Part shown: positions 17,988-27,349 of the stretch, in pieces
Layout: every line of letters begins with the position of its first letter
Position numbering within the stretch: the stretch's first letter is position 1
NCBI GenBank assembly: GCA_027021615.1
Contig: JALUTY010000118.1
Location: 1 to 64,000 of the forward strand
Source of the DNA: a bacterium
GTDB lineage: Bacteria; Desulfobacterota; Deferrisomatia; Deferrisomatales; Deferrisomataceae
Length of the DNA: 64,000 nt
Direction of reading: 5' to 3'
Translations under genes and position numbers: made by a program
The notes under the pieces: model-generated
Databases searched by the model: none
Told to the model about the DNA's origin: nothing
What the model saw: only the letters and a program-made list of their open reading frames with translations

Positions 17988-18956
17988 ATGAAGAAGAGGA
18001 TTAATAAGTTTGTAACAGAGATGCTCTGCCGTATCGTTAGGACGTGTCGCAGCTTTCCACCTGAAGAACATATCCTGATATTCGCAGAACCTAGAGGGGG
18101 CAGTACCTGGCTAGCAGAGATAATGTCTAAGCTGCTTCGGATACCTATATTATGGGAACCATTACATTTGAGAGGTGTCGAACATTTTAAGAAAGCCGGT
18201 CTCGGGTGGGAGCAAGTCATCCCTGAGGATGCGCAGTGGGAGGAGGCAAAAAATGCGTTTGAGGAGTTGCTCAGGGGGAAAGTGCTAAACGAATGGTTAT
18301 GCATTGCGTCACCGCCGTTGCGTTTTTTGTTCGCCAAAAGGATGTTGATCAAGTTTTGCAGGGGTAATGCTCTGTTGCCATGGCTAACTAGAATGTTCCG
18401 TTTTAAGTACGCACCAATATATCTGGTACGACATCCTTTGGCAGTCGTGTGTTCACAGCTAAAGCATGGAGCCTGGGACGCATTGCCAGAAAAATTCGTC
18501 CTCCCTAACAATAAATATAACGACATATATGTTGAGAATATAGATTTTTTGACAGGTCTGAAAAACAAGGCCGAAGTTTTGCTCGCAAACTGGTGTATTA
18601 TGAATGCTTCCACTATCACTAATCCGAGAAACGATAAAGACTGGATAACAGTGCATTATGAAGACCTTGTTCTTGATCCAGAGTTCGAAATGAGAAGAAT
18701 CTTCGGCAGATTAGGGTTGCCTGTCCCAGATTCTTTTGTGGATCTGATGTCTGTCCCAAGTAGAACTGCAAAGGATCAACCGCTTTTAGATAACAAGAGA
18801 TCGCAACTCGAAAAGTGGATGTATTATTTTGATCAAGAGCAGCTCGACAGGTTTTCTATGATAATGCGCCATTTTAAGGTTGAATGCTATAATGTTGTTT
18901 CACCTGTAAAAGCGGTTAATGAATGTTCGACTGGGTCTGGCGCTCCTTCTTTATGA
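17988..18956 (+). CDS. Sulfotransferase family protein, low-GC
   Basis: 322 residues. The 5'-phosphosulfate-binding loop is EPRGGSTWLAEI at about residues 34-45. The 3'-phosphate site is YLVRHPLAVVCSQLKHG near 143. It would transfer sulfate from PAPS to the glycan or its precursor in the cytoplasm. ATG 17988 is a plausible start although no strong ribosome-binding site is seen. The gene is clearly AT-rich compared with flanking genes and is framed by repeat A copies in direct orientation, suggesting acquisition as a cassette. Confidence 0.8.
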   Translation: MKKRINKFVTEMLCRIVRTCRSFPPEEHILIFAEPRGGSTWLAEIMSKLLRIPILWEPLHLRGVEHFKKAGLGWEQVIPEDAQWEEAKNAFEELLRGKVLNEWLCIASPPLRFLFAKRMLIKFCRGNALLPWLTRMFRFKYAPIYLVRHPLAVVCSQLKHGAWDALPEKFVLPNNKYNDIYVENIDFLTGLKNKAEVLLANWCIMNASTITNPRNDKDWITVHYEDLVLDPEFEMRRIFGRLGLPVPDSFVDLMSVPSRTAKDQPLLDNKRSQLEKWMYYFDQEQLDRFSMIMRHFKVECYNVVSPVKAVNECSTGSGAPSL

Positions 18957-19164
18957 CCTTCGGGCCGGTTGTTATTATCCTGGCGATAAACTGGACGTGT
19001 TTCTTGGAGGGACGGGGTAATAAGGGGCCTGCCTCTGGCCGGGCGCGAAGCCGAGTGCTGAGATTCGCCGCGCGGGCATGGGGCAGGGGCAGGGGACTGG
19101 ATTTCATGACGAGCCCATGGACTGAGGCCCGTTTCGCGGCTTAAACGTCGGAGGCGGTACGCGG

Positions 19165-19260
19165 CGGGCGAAAGGGCCGCGCCCGGCTCCTCCGGCAGGA
19201 GGCCCTTCCTTCCCCGACCGGGGAGGGAAGCGCGCTGGTTTACCTCACCTTGGTTTAATT
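19165..19260 (+). repeat. Repeat A, copy downstream of sulfotransferase gene
   Basis: Shares GCGAAAGGGCCGCGCCCGGC with the other copies and ends at the left tip of the IS701-like element. The remaining 200 bp between 18957 and this copy hold no supportable gene. Confidence 0.7.
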
Positions 19261-20800
19261 CTACTTTGTCAGATTTCACAACTCGCTGTACTGATTGGAT
19301 TTTCTGTGAAACCAAGCGATAGCCGCCGCCCGTTTTTGATGCCGCTTCACCAGCTGGACGCAGATGTCCTCGAACGTCACGTTCGCCCGCGGCAGCAGCA
19401 CCGCCAGCACCTGCCGGATGTCGTTCGCGCTCAACAGCGGAAGCTCCGAGCGGTGGGTCTGCCGAACCTCCAACATGAACAGCAGGGCCATCATCACCAT
19501 CGCCATATGGTGGTGCCACCCCTGCCACAGCCGAACCTGATACTGGTCCATCCCCACTTCGCTTTTGGCCTCCTGGAGACTGCGTTCCACCCAGTAGCGC
19601 TGCCCTTGCATGTACACCAACCGTTCCAACCGCGTGTCGGCCGGGGCGTTGGTGAGCGTGTACTTGATCTCCTGCGGCGCTCGCACCGAACGCCGCACCA
19701 CAAGGTGCCAACAATGCGCCCGGGGCTCTCGCTTGTCCCACAGCCACACCCGCCGATGGAGCACCTCGACGGTGAGCGGCCCCTTGGTGCTGTCTCGGTA
19801 CGTGAGGCGGGTCCATGACTCCTCGGGCTGCTCTCGTACCCACGCATCCACCCGAACCGAATCGGGCCCTTGCGCCTTGGGTCGTTTCGGGGCTCTGCCC
19901 CGGCGGCTTCTTCGGGGAGGCACCCGAGGCCGGGGATCCTCCAGGTAGATCCGTTGCGAGGCTTTCACATCAACGACGAACACTTCCCCATCCGCCTCCA
20001 GGGCCCGAAGAAACGCGCCGTCCGCTCCATAGAACGAGTCTGCCCCCACCCAGACAAACGAAACCCCAATACGCCGGGCATGGCGCACCATCTCCAGCGC
20101 CAACCGCGCCTTGCTCCGGTACTGACGCTCCTCCTCGGGAATCTTCGCCCGATTGCAGCGCGCCGGATCGTTCACCCACGCCTCCGGCAGGTACAGCCGT
20201 GCATCGGTCAGGGCCACCTCGCCCTCCGAGGCCAGGGCGGCAAACACCCCCACCTGGCAGTTCTCCACCTTCCCCAGTCGGCCGCACCACTGCCGGGCCA
20301 CGCCAGCAGAGGCTCGACCCTTCTTGGGAAAGGCGCTCTCATCCAAGATCAGACACGTGTTGGGCGAACCGGCGAATCGCTCGCTCACGTCGAGGGCGAC
20401 ATGGTCCATCACTTCCCGATGACTCCACGGGGAGTAGGACAGAAAGTGTTGCAGCGCTTGGTCATCGGTGGCGGGGACCACCTCTGCGATCCGTTCCATG
20501 TTTCGCTTCTCGGCCTGGAACAGGCCTGCCAAGTACGCCCGGGACATGGCCCCACACGAGCGAGTGCGGGAGACAAAATGAGAGTGGTAGCGCAGGAAGA
20601 ACCGGTCGAGTGCCCGAGCCAATCCAGCGAGGGCTTTGGCAGAGCTGGCTAAATAAGAAGGATTCTTACCTAGTCGGTTCCGAATTAGAAATCATTCTGA
20701 TTTCTCCTTTTGTTTCATGTGGTTACACGCAGAATCCGTTGCACTATACCGTTCCCCAAGCCCCTAGCCAAGGCCCAAAGGGGAATGTGACAAAGTAGAA
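19259..20800 (-). mobile_element. IS701-like insertion sequence
   Basis: A transposase gene flanked by imperfect terminal inverted repeats. The left end 19259-19276 begins TTCTACTTTGTCA, and the right end 20783-20800 reads the same on the other strand, with two mismatches over 18 bp. I could not identify a convincing target duplication. The right end lies 15 bp before the acyltransferase start codon. Confidence 0.8.
19276..20622 (-). CDS. IS701-family-like DDE transposase
   Basis: 448 residues, apparently intact. CLILDESAFPKKG contains the first catalytic Asp, and VGADSFYG is the region of the second. The later YWVERSLQEAKSEVGMDQY holds the Glu in the YREK-like context of IS4/IS701 relatives. 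It catalyses excision and insertion of the element. The stop codon overlaps the left inverted repeat, as is common in compact insertion sequences. Being full-length, it may still be active. Confidence 0.88.
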   Translation of the reverse strand: MARALDRFFLRYHSHFVSRTRSCGAMSRAYLAGLFQAEKRNMERIAEVVPATDDQALQHFLSYSPWSHREVMDHVALDVSERFAGSPNTCLILDESAFPKKGRASAGVARQWCGRLGKVENCQVGVFAALASEGEVALTDARLYLPEAWVNDPARCNRAKIPEEERQYRSKARLALEMVRHARRIGVSFVWVGADSFYGADGAFLRALEADGEVFVVDVKASQRIYLEDPRPRVPPRRSRRGRAPKRPKAQGPDSVRVDAWVREQPEESWTRLTYRDSTKGPLTVEVLHRRVWLWDKREPRAHCWHLVVRRSVRAPQEIKYTLTNAPADTRLERLVYMQGQRYWVERSLQEAKSEVGMDQYQVRLWQGWHHHMAMVMMALLFMLEVRQTHRSELPLLSANDIRQVLAVLLPRANVTFEDICVQLVKRHQKRAAAIAWFHRKSNQYSEL

Positions 20801-20815
20801 CTACATAGGGAACAA

Positions 20816-21835
20816 ATGTTTGGCACCTATAGAACGCTGCTTGCTTTTATGGTAGTAGGCCAGCATCTTGGAGGTGTCCCTGTAATCGGAAGCTATGCAG
20901 TGTTTGGCTTTTATGTGTTAAGTGGGTATCTGATGACTCTTATAATGCATGAGAGGTACGCTTATGGTGGCATCGGGCTCTGTAGATATTTATTGAATCG
21001 TTTTCTGAGGATATATCCATCATACTGGGTCTCCTCCCTTGTGTCGGTATGTTTGATACTTGCAGTAGGTGAGCCCTTTTCAGTTGCTTATCATAAGGCC
21101 ATGGCTTTACCTCTAGAGCCGGTATCGATAATAAGAAATATAATTATTTTTTTTCCTGGGCTGGAAACACCTAGGCTAACACCTCCGTCGTGGGCTCTCA
21201 CTGTGGAGTTGTTTTTTTATATTCTTATAGGATTGGGTCTTTCTAGATGCTTGAAGGTGACGATACTGTGGGTGGTGCTTAGCTTTGTTTACCATCTGGT
21301 GGCGCTCTGTTGGGGTGGAGATCGCTATTTTTCGGTTTTCGCCGCGTCCCTACCCTTCGCAACCGGAGCTCTCATATATCACTGTAAGGACATGGGGAGA
21401 AAAGTATTTAAGCGTGTTTGCCCTCCCAATGTGTTTGACTGGCTTCCCGTTTTGCTGGTGGGTCTTATTGGGATTAATTGTATAATTAGGGTAGTGAATT
21501 GGCGGCCTGAGGCACTTCTGTTTTACGTTAATTATGTTCTCTGCTCTGTTGCGGTACTGCTATTGGCGGACCAGAACCGTTTGTTGTGTGTCTCGAAAAA
21601 GCTTGACAGGTTTTTTGGTGAGTTTAGTTATCCTGTATACCTGCTTCACTATCAGGTTGGAATATTTGTGATCGCATGTTCTGAGCTCTTTGGATATACT
21701 CCGAAGAGGGGAAACCCGAAGGTCCTTCTGCTCTCAATCCCTATTTTGTTGATGGCTAGCTATGCGATGATTTTGAGTATCGATAGACCAATAGAGAGGA
21801 TCAGAAAAAAAGTGAAGACTGCCAAGGCTGGGTAG
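20816..21835 (+). CDS. Acyltransferase 3 family membrane protein (OafA-like)
   Basis: 339 residues with about ten transmembrane helices. The N-terminal FGTYRTLLAFMVVGQHLGG matches the R-x10-H pattern of acyltransferase-3 proteins, and FGFYVLSGYLMT follows. Such proteins O-acetylate or O-acylate surface glycans across the inner membrane. The gene is AT-rich and begins 15 bp after the IS701-like right end. Its native promoter was therefore probably separated from it, and transcription may now start inside the IS. Confidence 0.85.
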   Translation: MFGTYRTLLAFMVVGQHLGGVPVIGSYAVFGFYVLSGYLMTLIMHERYAYGGIGLCRYLLNRFLRIYPSYWVSSLVSVCLILAVGEPFSVAYHKAMALPLEPVSIIRNIIIFFPGLETPRLTPPSWALTVELFFYILIGLGLSRCLKVTILWVVLSFVYHLVALCWGGDRYFSVFAASLPFATGALIYHCKDMGRKVFKRVCPPNVFDWLPVLLVGLIGINCIIRVVNWRPEALLFYVNYVLCSVAVLLLADQNRLLCVSKKLDRFFGEFSYPVYLLHYQVGIFVIACSELFGYTPKRGNPKVLLLSIPILLMASYAMILSIDRPIERIRKKVKTAKAG

Positions 21836-21941
21836 ATTTGTTGTGAGCAGTAAGTGTAACGTGAGGAATGAAATCCAGATTGTACCGATATAGTGTGCCC
21901 TAGGCGATTGCGGCTTTTTAGGAGAAGCGGCCAAACGTCCC

Positions 21942-23237
21942 ATGCCCCTTCGAGACTTACTTCTTACGACGATTATTTTCGGGTCGGTCCCGGCGATTTT
22001 GCGGAATCCGTACTGGGGCGTGCTGATGTGGAACTGGCTCGCCTTCATGAGCCCCCATCGGTACACGTGGGAGTTTGCCCAGACCATGCGGTTCTCGCTG
22101 GTGGTGGCGGCCTCGACCCTTCTTTCGTTCGTGATCTACAAGGGCAAAAAGGCGGTGCCATGGCGAGCTCCGATGGTCCTGCTGGTTCTTCTGTTCCTGT
22201 GGGTCTGCGCTACTACCGTGGTGGCCATGAACCCGACCGGCGCGCAAGCCGAGTGGGAGCGGTTCACAAAGATCATTGTGATGGTGGTGGTGGCGTCGGC
22301 TTTGCTCCACACCCGTGACCGCATCGAGTGGCTGATCGTGGTGATCGTTCTCTCCCTCGGGTTCTATGGGTTCAAAGGCGGGATCTTTACGATCGCCCAC
22401 GGGGGACAGTACCGGGTGGGTGGGCCACCGGGCAGCTTTATCGCGGGGAACAACGAGCTGGCGTTCGCCCTGATCATCATGTTGCCGCTGGCTCGGTATC
22501 TCCAGCTCGTCGTCACCAATCCCAAGGTCCGCTGGGGAATCACCGTCCTGATGGTGCTCTGCGGGTTCTCGATCGTGGGCTCGTACTCGCGCGGGGCGTT
22601 CTTGGCGGGTGGAGCCATGGCTATAGCCCTGTGGCTCCGAAGCCGCCGGAAGGTGGCGTTGGCGCTGGCCATGGCGGTGGCGATCCCGTTGATGTACTCG
22701 TTCATGCCCCAGCAGTGGCACGAGCGGATGGGTACGATCGAAAACTACCAGCAGGACGCCTCGGCCATGGGCCGGATCAACGCTTGGAAGATGGCGTGGA
22801 ACCTGGCTCTGGACAACCCGGTGTTCGGTGCCGGCGCCCGGGCGTTTACCAAAGCGAACTTTTGGAGATACGCGCCGAATCCGCGGGACGTCCACGACGC
22901 CCACAGCATCTACTTCGAGATGCTGGCCGAGCAGGGGTTCGTGGGGTTGGGTCTGTTCCTCTTACTGGGAATCGTTACGCTGTGGACCTGCTCCTGGCTC
23001 ATGAAAGCGGGGAAGCTGCGCCCTGAGCTCCACTGGGCCTACGATCTTGGGGCCATGTGTCAGACGAGTCTCGTAGGGTACGCCGTGGGCGGGGCGTTTC
23101 TGGGGCTTTCGTACTGGGATCTGCCCTACACCATTGTGGCGATCGTGGCGGCCGCGCGGGTGATCGTGGAACGGGAGCTGGCCGGGGAGCCGGAGCCTGC
23201 TCCGGCGGCCAGCGGTTTTGTACCGGGGATGAGATGA
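21942..23237 (+). CDS. O-antigen ligase-like membrane protein, exosortase A-associated type
   Basis: 431 residues with about ten transmembrane helices. The start (MPLRDLLLTTIIFGSVPAIL, then MWNWLAFMSPHRYTWEFA) and PPGSFIAGNNELAFALIIML resemble the putative O-glycosylation ligase of exosortase A systems (TIGR03097 as I recall). It would polymerise glycan or ligate it to an acceptor on the periplasmic side. GC content returns to the high level of the core. It overlaps the next gene by 4 bp (ATGA), so the two are probably co-translated. Confidence 0.85.
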   Translation: MPLRDLLLTTIIFGSVPAILRNPYWGVLMWNWLAFMSPHRYTWEFAQTMRFSLVVAASTLLSFVIYKGKKAVPWRAPMVLLVLLFLWVCATTVVAMNPTGAQAEWERFTKIIVMVVVASALLHTRDRIEWLIVVIVLSLGFYGFKGGIFTIAHGGQYRVGGPPGSFIAGNNELAFALIIMLPLARYLQLVVTNPKVRWGITVLMVLCGFSIVGSYSRGAFLAGGAMAIALWLRSRRKVALALAMAVAIPLMYSFMPQQWHERMGTIENYQQDASAMGRINAWKMAWNLALDNPVFGAGARAFTKANFWRYAPNPRDVHDAHSIYFEMLAEQGFVGLGLFLLLGIVTLWTCSWLMKAGKLRPELHWAYDLGAMCQTSLVGYAVGGAFLGLSYWDLPYTIVAIVAAARVIVERELAGEPEPAPAASGFVPGMR

Positions 23238-24571
23238 TATTGAGCCGGGCGTGGTTGTGGGGGGGCATGGGGGTGCTAGGGGCGATGGCCGCGTACGCGG
23301 CAGAGCCCCGCATCCTTTTGGCTGGGTTCGAGCACGGCGCTCTCGTCTCCGGAAATCAGTCCCCGGGGTGGCGAGTGGAGGACGTGCGAAAGATCGCGGT
23401 CCTGACCGAGGAAGGGGGTGACCTGCAGGGGCGGTTCGGCCGGTTCTTTTTTGCGGCGGGCGGGGTGTCGGAGCGAAGCGCGTACCTGCGGTACCGCTTG
23501 CGGCGTCGGTTCCTGACCACAGGTACCAGCGTGTTGCCCGAACCGCCGGTACCCAATGCGATGGTGTTCCGGCTGCGACTTCCCAGGGACAGCCGCCTGT
23601 TTTGTGGGCCGGAGGGGCGGCCCACCTTGGGGGTGTGGACGTACCATTTCGACCCCAGCGACTTGAGCGTGGGGGGGGCGAACGGCACATCGGGCACCAC
23701 CGATTCGATGATGCACGGGTACGCGAACTTCTGCGTGGAGCCCGAGGCGGCCAGCCGTTGGATCGAGGTGGTGTTTGCGCCTTCCGCCTTCCGTCAGCAG
23801 CGGGACTACTACCACTGGTTCGCGGCCCGGGGCGTGACGGGCCGGTTGCCGTTTGTGGCGTCGCTGCGGGAGATCCAGTTCCTGGTGCTTCGCACCGAGT
23901 CGGGGCTGTATCCGGTGGACCTGGACGAGATCTCCTTGGTCCGGAGGGAGCCTGCGGCACGGTTTGAGCCGGAATACGAGGAAAAGGTCGCTTGGGCAAA
24001 CGCAGGAGACGTAGCGGTGCCCATAAAGCTGGTAAACCCCACAAATCGGGACCGGCGGTACCGGTTTTTCGTGTCGAGCGAGCTGGGGGCAAGCCGGCAG
24101 GTGCTGAACCGGGCGCTCGCCGAGGCGGATTCGATCGGGGCGCCCACCGCGGTCCAGAAGGCGGTGGGGGCGAACGGCGGGTTGAGCGCGGCCTTTCTGA
24201 CCGATGAGAACGGCCGGAGCGTGAGGCATCGGGAGATTGAGATCGGTGCCGGCGGCGAGTGGAGGGGAACGCTGGTGCACCGCATCCGACCCGAGATGCT
24301 GGGGCAGCCGGTCACGGTGCGCTACCGAGGACACATCTGGACAGCCCGCCGGGATACACTCACCACCTCGGTGATCGCATGGGACCCGGACGAACCGCGG
24401 GGAGCAGGGATGGGGTGGATTCGGGTGGCCCCGAGCAATGCGGATGACGCGAGCCACCCAGTGCCGATGGGGTTCCCTCTCCCAGAAAGGCCTCCGCAGG
24501 GCTGGAGGAGCGGAGACGTTCCTCCGGAGCAGGTTGGTGCGTATCTGGTGACGGAGTTGACCCTTCGATGA
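23234..24571 (+). CDS. Exported protein of unknown function
   Basis: 445 residues. The N-terminus ILSRAWLWGGMGVLGAMAAY followed by AAEPR is a Sec signal peptide with likely cleavage near residue 24. The body alternates hydrophobic residues and contains MVFRLRLPRDSRLFCG, GVWTYHFDPSDLS and a late segment with an IgG-like look. This suggests a beta-rich, carbohydrate-binding-like protein. No PEP-CTERM tail or catalytic motif is visible. It overlaps both neighbours by 4 bp (ligase-like and GT4 genes), which points to a role in glycan secretion. I do not recognise the family. Confidence 0.7.
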   Translation: MILSRAWLWGGMGVLGAMAAYAAEPRILLAGFEHGALVSGNQSPGWRVEDVRKIAVLTEEGGDLQGRFGRFFFAAGGVSERSAYLRYRLRRRFLTTGTSVLPEPPVPNAMVFRLRLPRDSRLFCGPEGRPTLGVWTYHFDPSDLSVGGANGTSGTTDSMMHGYANFCVEPEAASRWIEVVFAPSAFRQQRDYYHWFAARGVTGRLPFVASLREIQFLVLRTESGLYPVDLDEISLVRREPAARFEPEYEEKVAWANAGDVAVPIKLVNPTNRDRRYRFFVSSELGASRQVLNRALAEADSIGAPTAVQKAVGANGGLSAAFLTDENGRSVRHREIEIGAGGEWRGTLVHRIRPEMLGQPVTVRYRGHIWTARRDTLTTSVIAWDPDEPRGAGMGWIRVAPSNADDASHPVPMGFPLPERPPQGWRSGDVPPEQVGAYLVTELTLR

Positions 24572-25839
24572 CGTCCCCTAGCGGCCGAGGACTGCGCGTT
24601 CTGACGTTCACATCCCTTTTCCCCAACACTGCCCAGCCGGATTTCGGGGGGTTCATTGCCCGCCGCATGGAGGCGTGGGCGGAGCGGTACGGAGAGGTTT
24701 GGGCCGTGGTCGCGCCGGTGCCCTTCTTTCCGCGTCTGCCGTGGGCGACCCGGTGGCGGATTTTCTCCGAGATCTCGGATGAGGAGCAACGGGGTCCATG
24801 GCAAGTGCTCCACCCTCGGTACCCCATGGTGCCTGGCGTGGGCGGGTTCTTCCAGGGCGACAGCATGGCGTTAGGGGCTTGGAAGGTCATGGAGCGCTTG
24901 TGGCGGGAGGTCGGCCCGTTCGACCTGATCGACGCGCACTTTGTGTATCCGGATGGGTACGCCGCCGTAAAGCTGGGGCGCAGGCTTGGGGTGCCCGTGG
25001 TGGTAAGCGCACGGGGTACCGATGTGAACCTTTACCCGGAGCTGGGGGGAATCGGGTCAAAGGTGCGGTGGACCATTCAGCATGCCGATGCCTATATCGC
25101 CGTGTGCCAGGCCTTGGCTGACAGGATGATCGATCTGGGAGGCGCCCCCTCCAAGATGCATGTCGTTCCAAACGGTGTGGACACGGAGCGTTTCTTCCCG
25201 ATCCCCCGAGAGAAGGCGCGAGAGTGGTTGGGGATCCCGACGGATGTTTTCGTGTATCTGAGCGTTGGTGCGTTAATCGAGCGGAAGGGGCACGATCTTC
25301 TGGTTCGAGCGTTCGCAAGATCAGAGATCCGGCATGACGCCCGGCTCTACATCGCAGGTGCGGGTCCCGAGGAGGATGCGCTGAGAAGGTTGGCGAAGCA
25401 GGAAGGTGTGGACGATCGAGTCGTGTTGCTGGGACATGTGGAGAATACTGCTCTTCCAGTATGGTACAGCGCCGCCGACTGCTTCTGCCTGTGCAGTAGC
25501 CGGGAAGGCTGGGCGAACGTTATCATGGAGGCGTTGGCCTGTGGGACTCCTGTGGTCGCCACGAAAGTTTGGGGGGCCCCAGAGATTATTACCCGCCCGG
25601 AGGTGGGGGTCCTGGTGGCCCGCTCGGTTGATTCGATTGCTGCAGGACTTGCAACCGCGAAAGGTGGTGAGTGGGACGCCTCGCTGATCCGGTCCCACGT
25701 GCAAAGCCGAACCTGGGACAAAGTGGCAGGAGAGGTGCAAGGGGTTTTCTCCTCGGTTGTGGAATCGGGACGGACACGTCGCAGGGGGTACGCTTGCCCC
25801 GATGACGTACAGTCGATGTTTCGCGACCAGCGATCATGA
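24568..25839 (+). CDS. GT4 family glycosyltransferase
   Basis: 423 residues. N-terminal TFTSLFPNTAQPDFGGFIAR, then VVSARGTDVNLYPE, VVPNGVDTERF and the donor-site VIMEALACGTPVVATKVWG are typical GT-B features; it resembles exopolysaccharide and teichuronate glycosyltransferases. The start is fixed by an ATGA overlap. The last 15 residues (ACPDDVQSMFRDQRS) and the stop are encoded by a divergent copy of repeat B, so the original C-terminus was probably replaced. Confidence 0.87.
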   Translation: MTSPSGRGLRVLTFTSLFPNTAQPDFGGFIARRMEAWAERYGEVWAVVAPVPFFPRLPWATRWRIFSEISDEEQRGPWQVLHPRYPMVPGVGGFFQGDSMALGAWKVMERLWREVGPFDLIDAHFVYPDGYAAVKLGRRLGVPVVVSARGTDVNLYPELGGIGSKVRWTIQHADAYIAVCQALADRMIDLGGAPSKMHVVPNGVDTERFFPIPREKAREWLGIPTDVFVYLSVGALIERKGHDLLVRAFARSEIRHDARLYIAGAGPEEDALRRLAKQEGVDDRVVLLGHVENTALPVWYSAADCFCLCSSREGWANVIMEALACGTPVVATKVWGAPEIITRPEVGVLVARSVDSIAAGLATAKGGEWDASLIRSHVQSRTWDKVAGEVQGVFSSVVESGRTRRRGYACPDDVQSMFRDQRS

Positions 25840-25852
25840 GCAATTGGGGCTA
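25791..25852 (+). repeat. Repeat B, copy 3 (divergent)
   Basis: Aligns with 27562-27627 through CGCTTGCCCCGAT, TTTCGCGAC and CATGAGCAAT...GGGCTA. It encodes the tail and stop of the upstream glycosyltransferase. Confidence 0.65.
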
Positions 25853-25987
25853 AACTGATTTTAGCAGTGGGATGGTATCTTCGGGCACGGTCGGGGACTT
25901 GCATTAGAAGCAGATCAAAGTTGAGATTGGACGATAGAGTGCAGTATAATATATTAATGTAGCCGAAGGCAGAGGGGGAGGGCCAGT

Positions 25988-26818
25988 ATGAAGCTGTTGA
26001 GTTTGGCGCAAAGGGTTTCGGAAAGAACACAAAGGGTGGCGCTCCTCGCCTCCAAAAAGACGGTTCAAACCGTTCTTTACCCTTTCAGCAGACAGGGCTC
26101 AAGTACCACTGTATTTGTGGCGGGGAATCAGAGATCTGGCACAAATATGCTCATGGAGGTCCTTGAGAAGAGCTATCACACAGAAGTATTCCACGAGCGG
26201 GACCCCCGTGCCTTCGTCAACTACCAGATGCGCGAACGCCGTATCGTGAAGGAACTGGTAGAACAGTCGAAGGCTCCATGTGTAGTGATCAAGGCTCTTT
26301 GTGAATCACAAGAAATCGCGCAACTCTTGAATGAGTTTTCTCCAGCATCAGCCATCTGGGTCTTCAGAGACTACAATGACGTGGTGAATTCTATGCTAAA
26401 CCAATTTCGTGGCATGGCCGATCAAGCCCGTCGCGTTGCCAAGCATCACGATTCCTGCGGCTGGCGGGGGCGCGGCATGTCCGACGAGACCCATGCTCTT
26501 GTGCGGCGCTTAGTCCGGCCAAACATTAACGACGCCTCGGCTTCAGCGCTCCAGTGGTATTATCGCAACGTTCTCTTTTTTGAACAGGGGCTCGACTCGG
26601 ATCCTCGCGTCATCCTGGTTCGTTACGAGGACATGGTGACTCAGCCCGAAGAACAGTTTGCGCGCATCTTTTCGTTCCTTGACATCCCATTCTCTCCACG
26701 AGTTTGCAGAGACATTTTTTTGACTTCTGTGCGCAAGAGAGAGCCACCGGTTATTGATCCCGAGATCAGGGCAGCCTGCGACCAGCTCCTTGAACGACTG
26801 TCCGGGGCCACGGGATAA
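25988..26818 (+). CDS. Sulfotransferase family protein
   Basis: 276 residues. The PAPS 5'-phosphosulfate loop is AGNQRSGTNML at about 45-55. The 3'-phosphate region is IWVFRDYNDVVNSML near 124-138, and a later VRYEDMVTQPEEQF is the usual structural segment. It probably sulfates a glycan or lipid. ATG 25988 follows a GGGGGAGGG ribosome-binding region. GC content is intermediate. No transmembrane segment is evident, so it is presumably cytoplasmic. Confidence 0.83.
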   Translation: MKLLSLAQRVSERTQRVALLASKKTVQTVLYPFSRQGSSTTVFVAGNQRSGTNMLMEVLEKSYHTEVFHERDPRAFVNYQMRERRIVKELVEQSKAPCVVIKALCESQEIAQLLNEFSPASAIWVFRDYNDVVNSMLNQFRGMADQARRVAKHHDSCGWRGRGMSDETHALVRRLVRPNINDASASALQWYYRNVLFFEQGLDSDPRVILVRYEDMVTQPEEQFARIFSFLDIPFSPRVCRDIFLTSVRKREPPVIDPEIRAACDQLLERLSGATG

Positions 26819-26887
26819 GCGAGGTTTTTTGGCAGCAGGGAAGGGCGGGCGTAGACGCGGCCGTCCAAGCTGCAGGGGCTTGGCCTT

Positions 26888-27103
26888 TTGGCGAAATGGG
26901 GGGGCGGACCGGAAAGGAGCCGGCTCGAAGCTTTAGCACGGTCCCTCGGCCTGGTGGGGCGGGTCCGGTGTCCTCGGCCGGATGCCCCACGAGGAGATGC
27001 CGGGGATCTACGCCGAGGCCGACGTGTTCCGCCTTGCCAGCCGGGCGGAGGGATGCCCCAACTTGGTGCTTGAGGCGCTGGCGGTGTCAAGACCGGTGGA
27101 GTT
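26888..27103 (+). pseudogene. Glycosyltransferase GT4 remnant
   Basis: A decayed donor-domain fragment. GGGPERSRLEALARSLGLVG in one frame passes by a frameshift to MPHEEMPGIYAEADVF and ASRAEGCPNLVLEALAVSRP. This is the expected order of a GT4 donor domain. It ends abruptly at the conserved Pro-Val, where the IS21-type end begins at 27104. The upstream half of the gene is missing. Confidence 0.7.
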
Positions 27104-27263
27104 TGTCACGTTTTCACCGAAATAAAATGTCACCTGTTCACCGACCTGGTTGTTCCTCTTGTGATCTGGTGTCTGGAGGCGGGTCCGGCTTCGGCGCCCG
27201 GCCCAGGAGGCTGGCCTTTCGCTTCTCGCGGAGCCGGTAGCTCTCGCCTTTGATTTTCAAAGT
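27104..27263 (-). mobile_element. IS21-family remnant (terminal repeats plus istB 3' end)
   Basis: Two imperfect 17-bp direct repeats (27104-27120 and 27128-27144, TGTCAC...TTCACCGA) look like the multiple terminal sites of IS21-family ends. On the minus strand, 27263 to 27138 reads KIKGESYRLREKRKASLLG and ends with a stop, resembling the C-terminus of the IstB helper ATPase. The rest of the element is absent. The family call rests on this short motif and the end structure. Confidence 0.6.
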
Positions 27264-27349
27264 GCCAGGTCATAATCCTTCGCCTTTAGGCGGAATTGCT
27301 TCAGCAGGTTTTTCTTTGTAGGGTTGGCGGACCCGGAAGGTGGTCCGCG

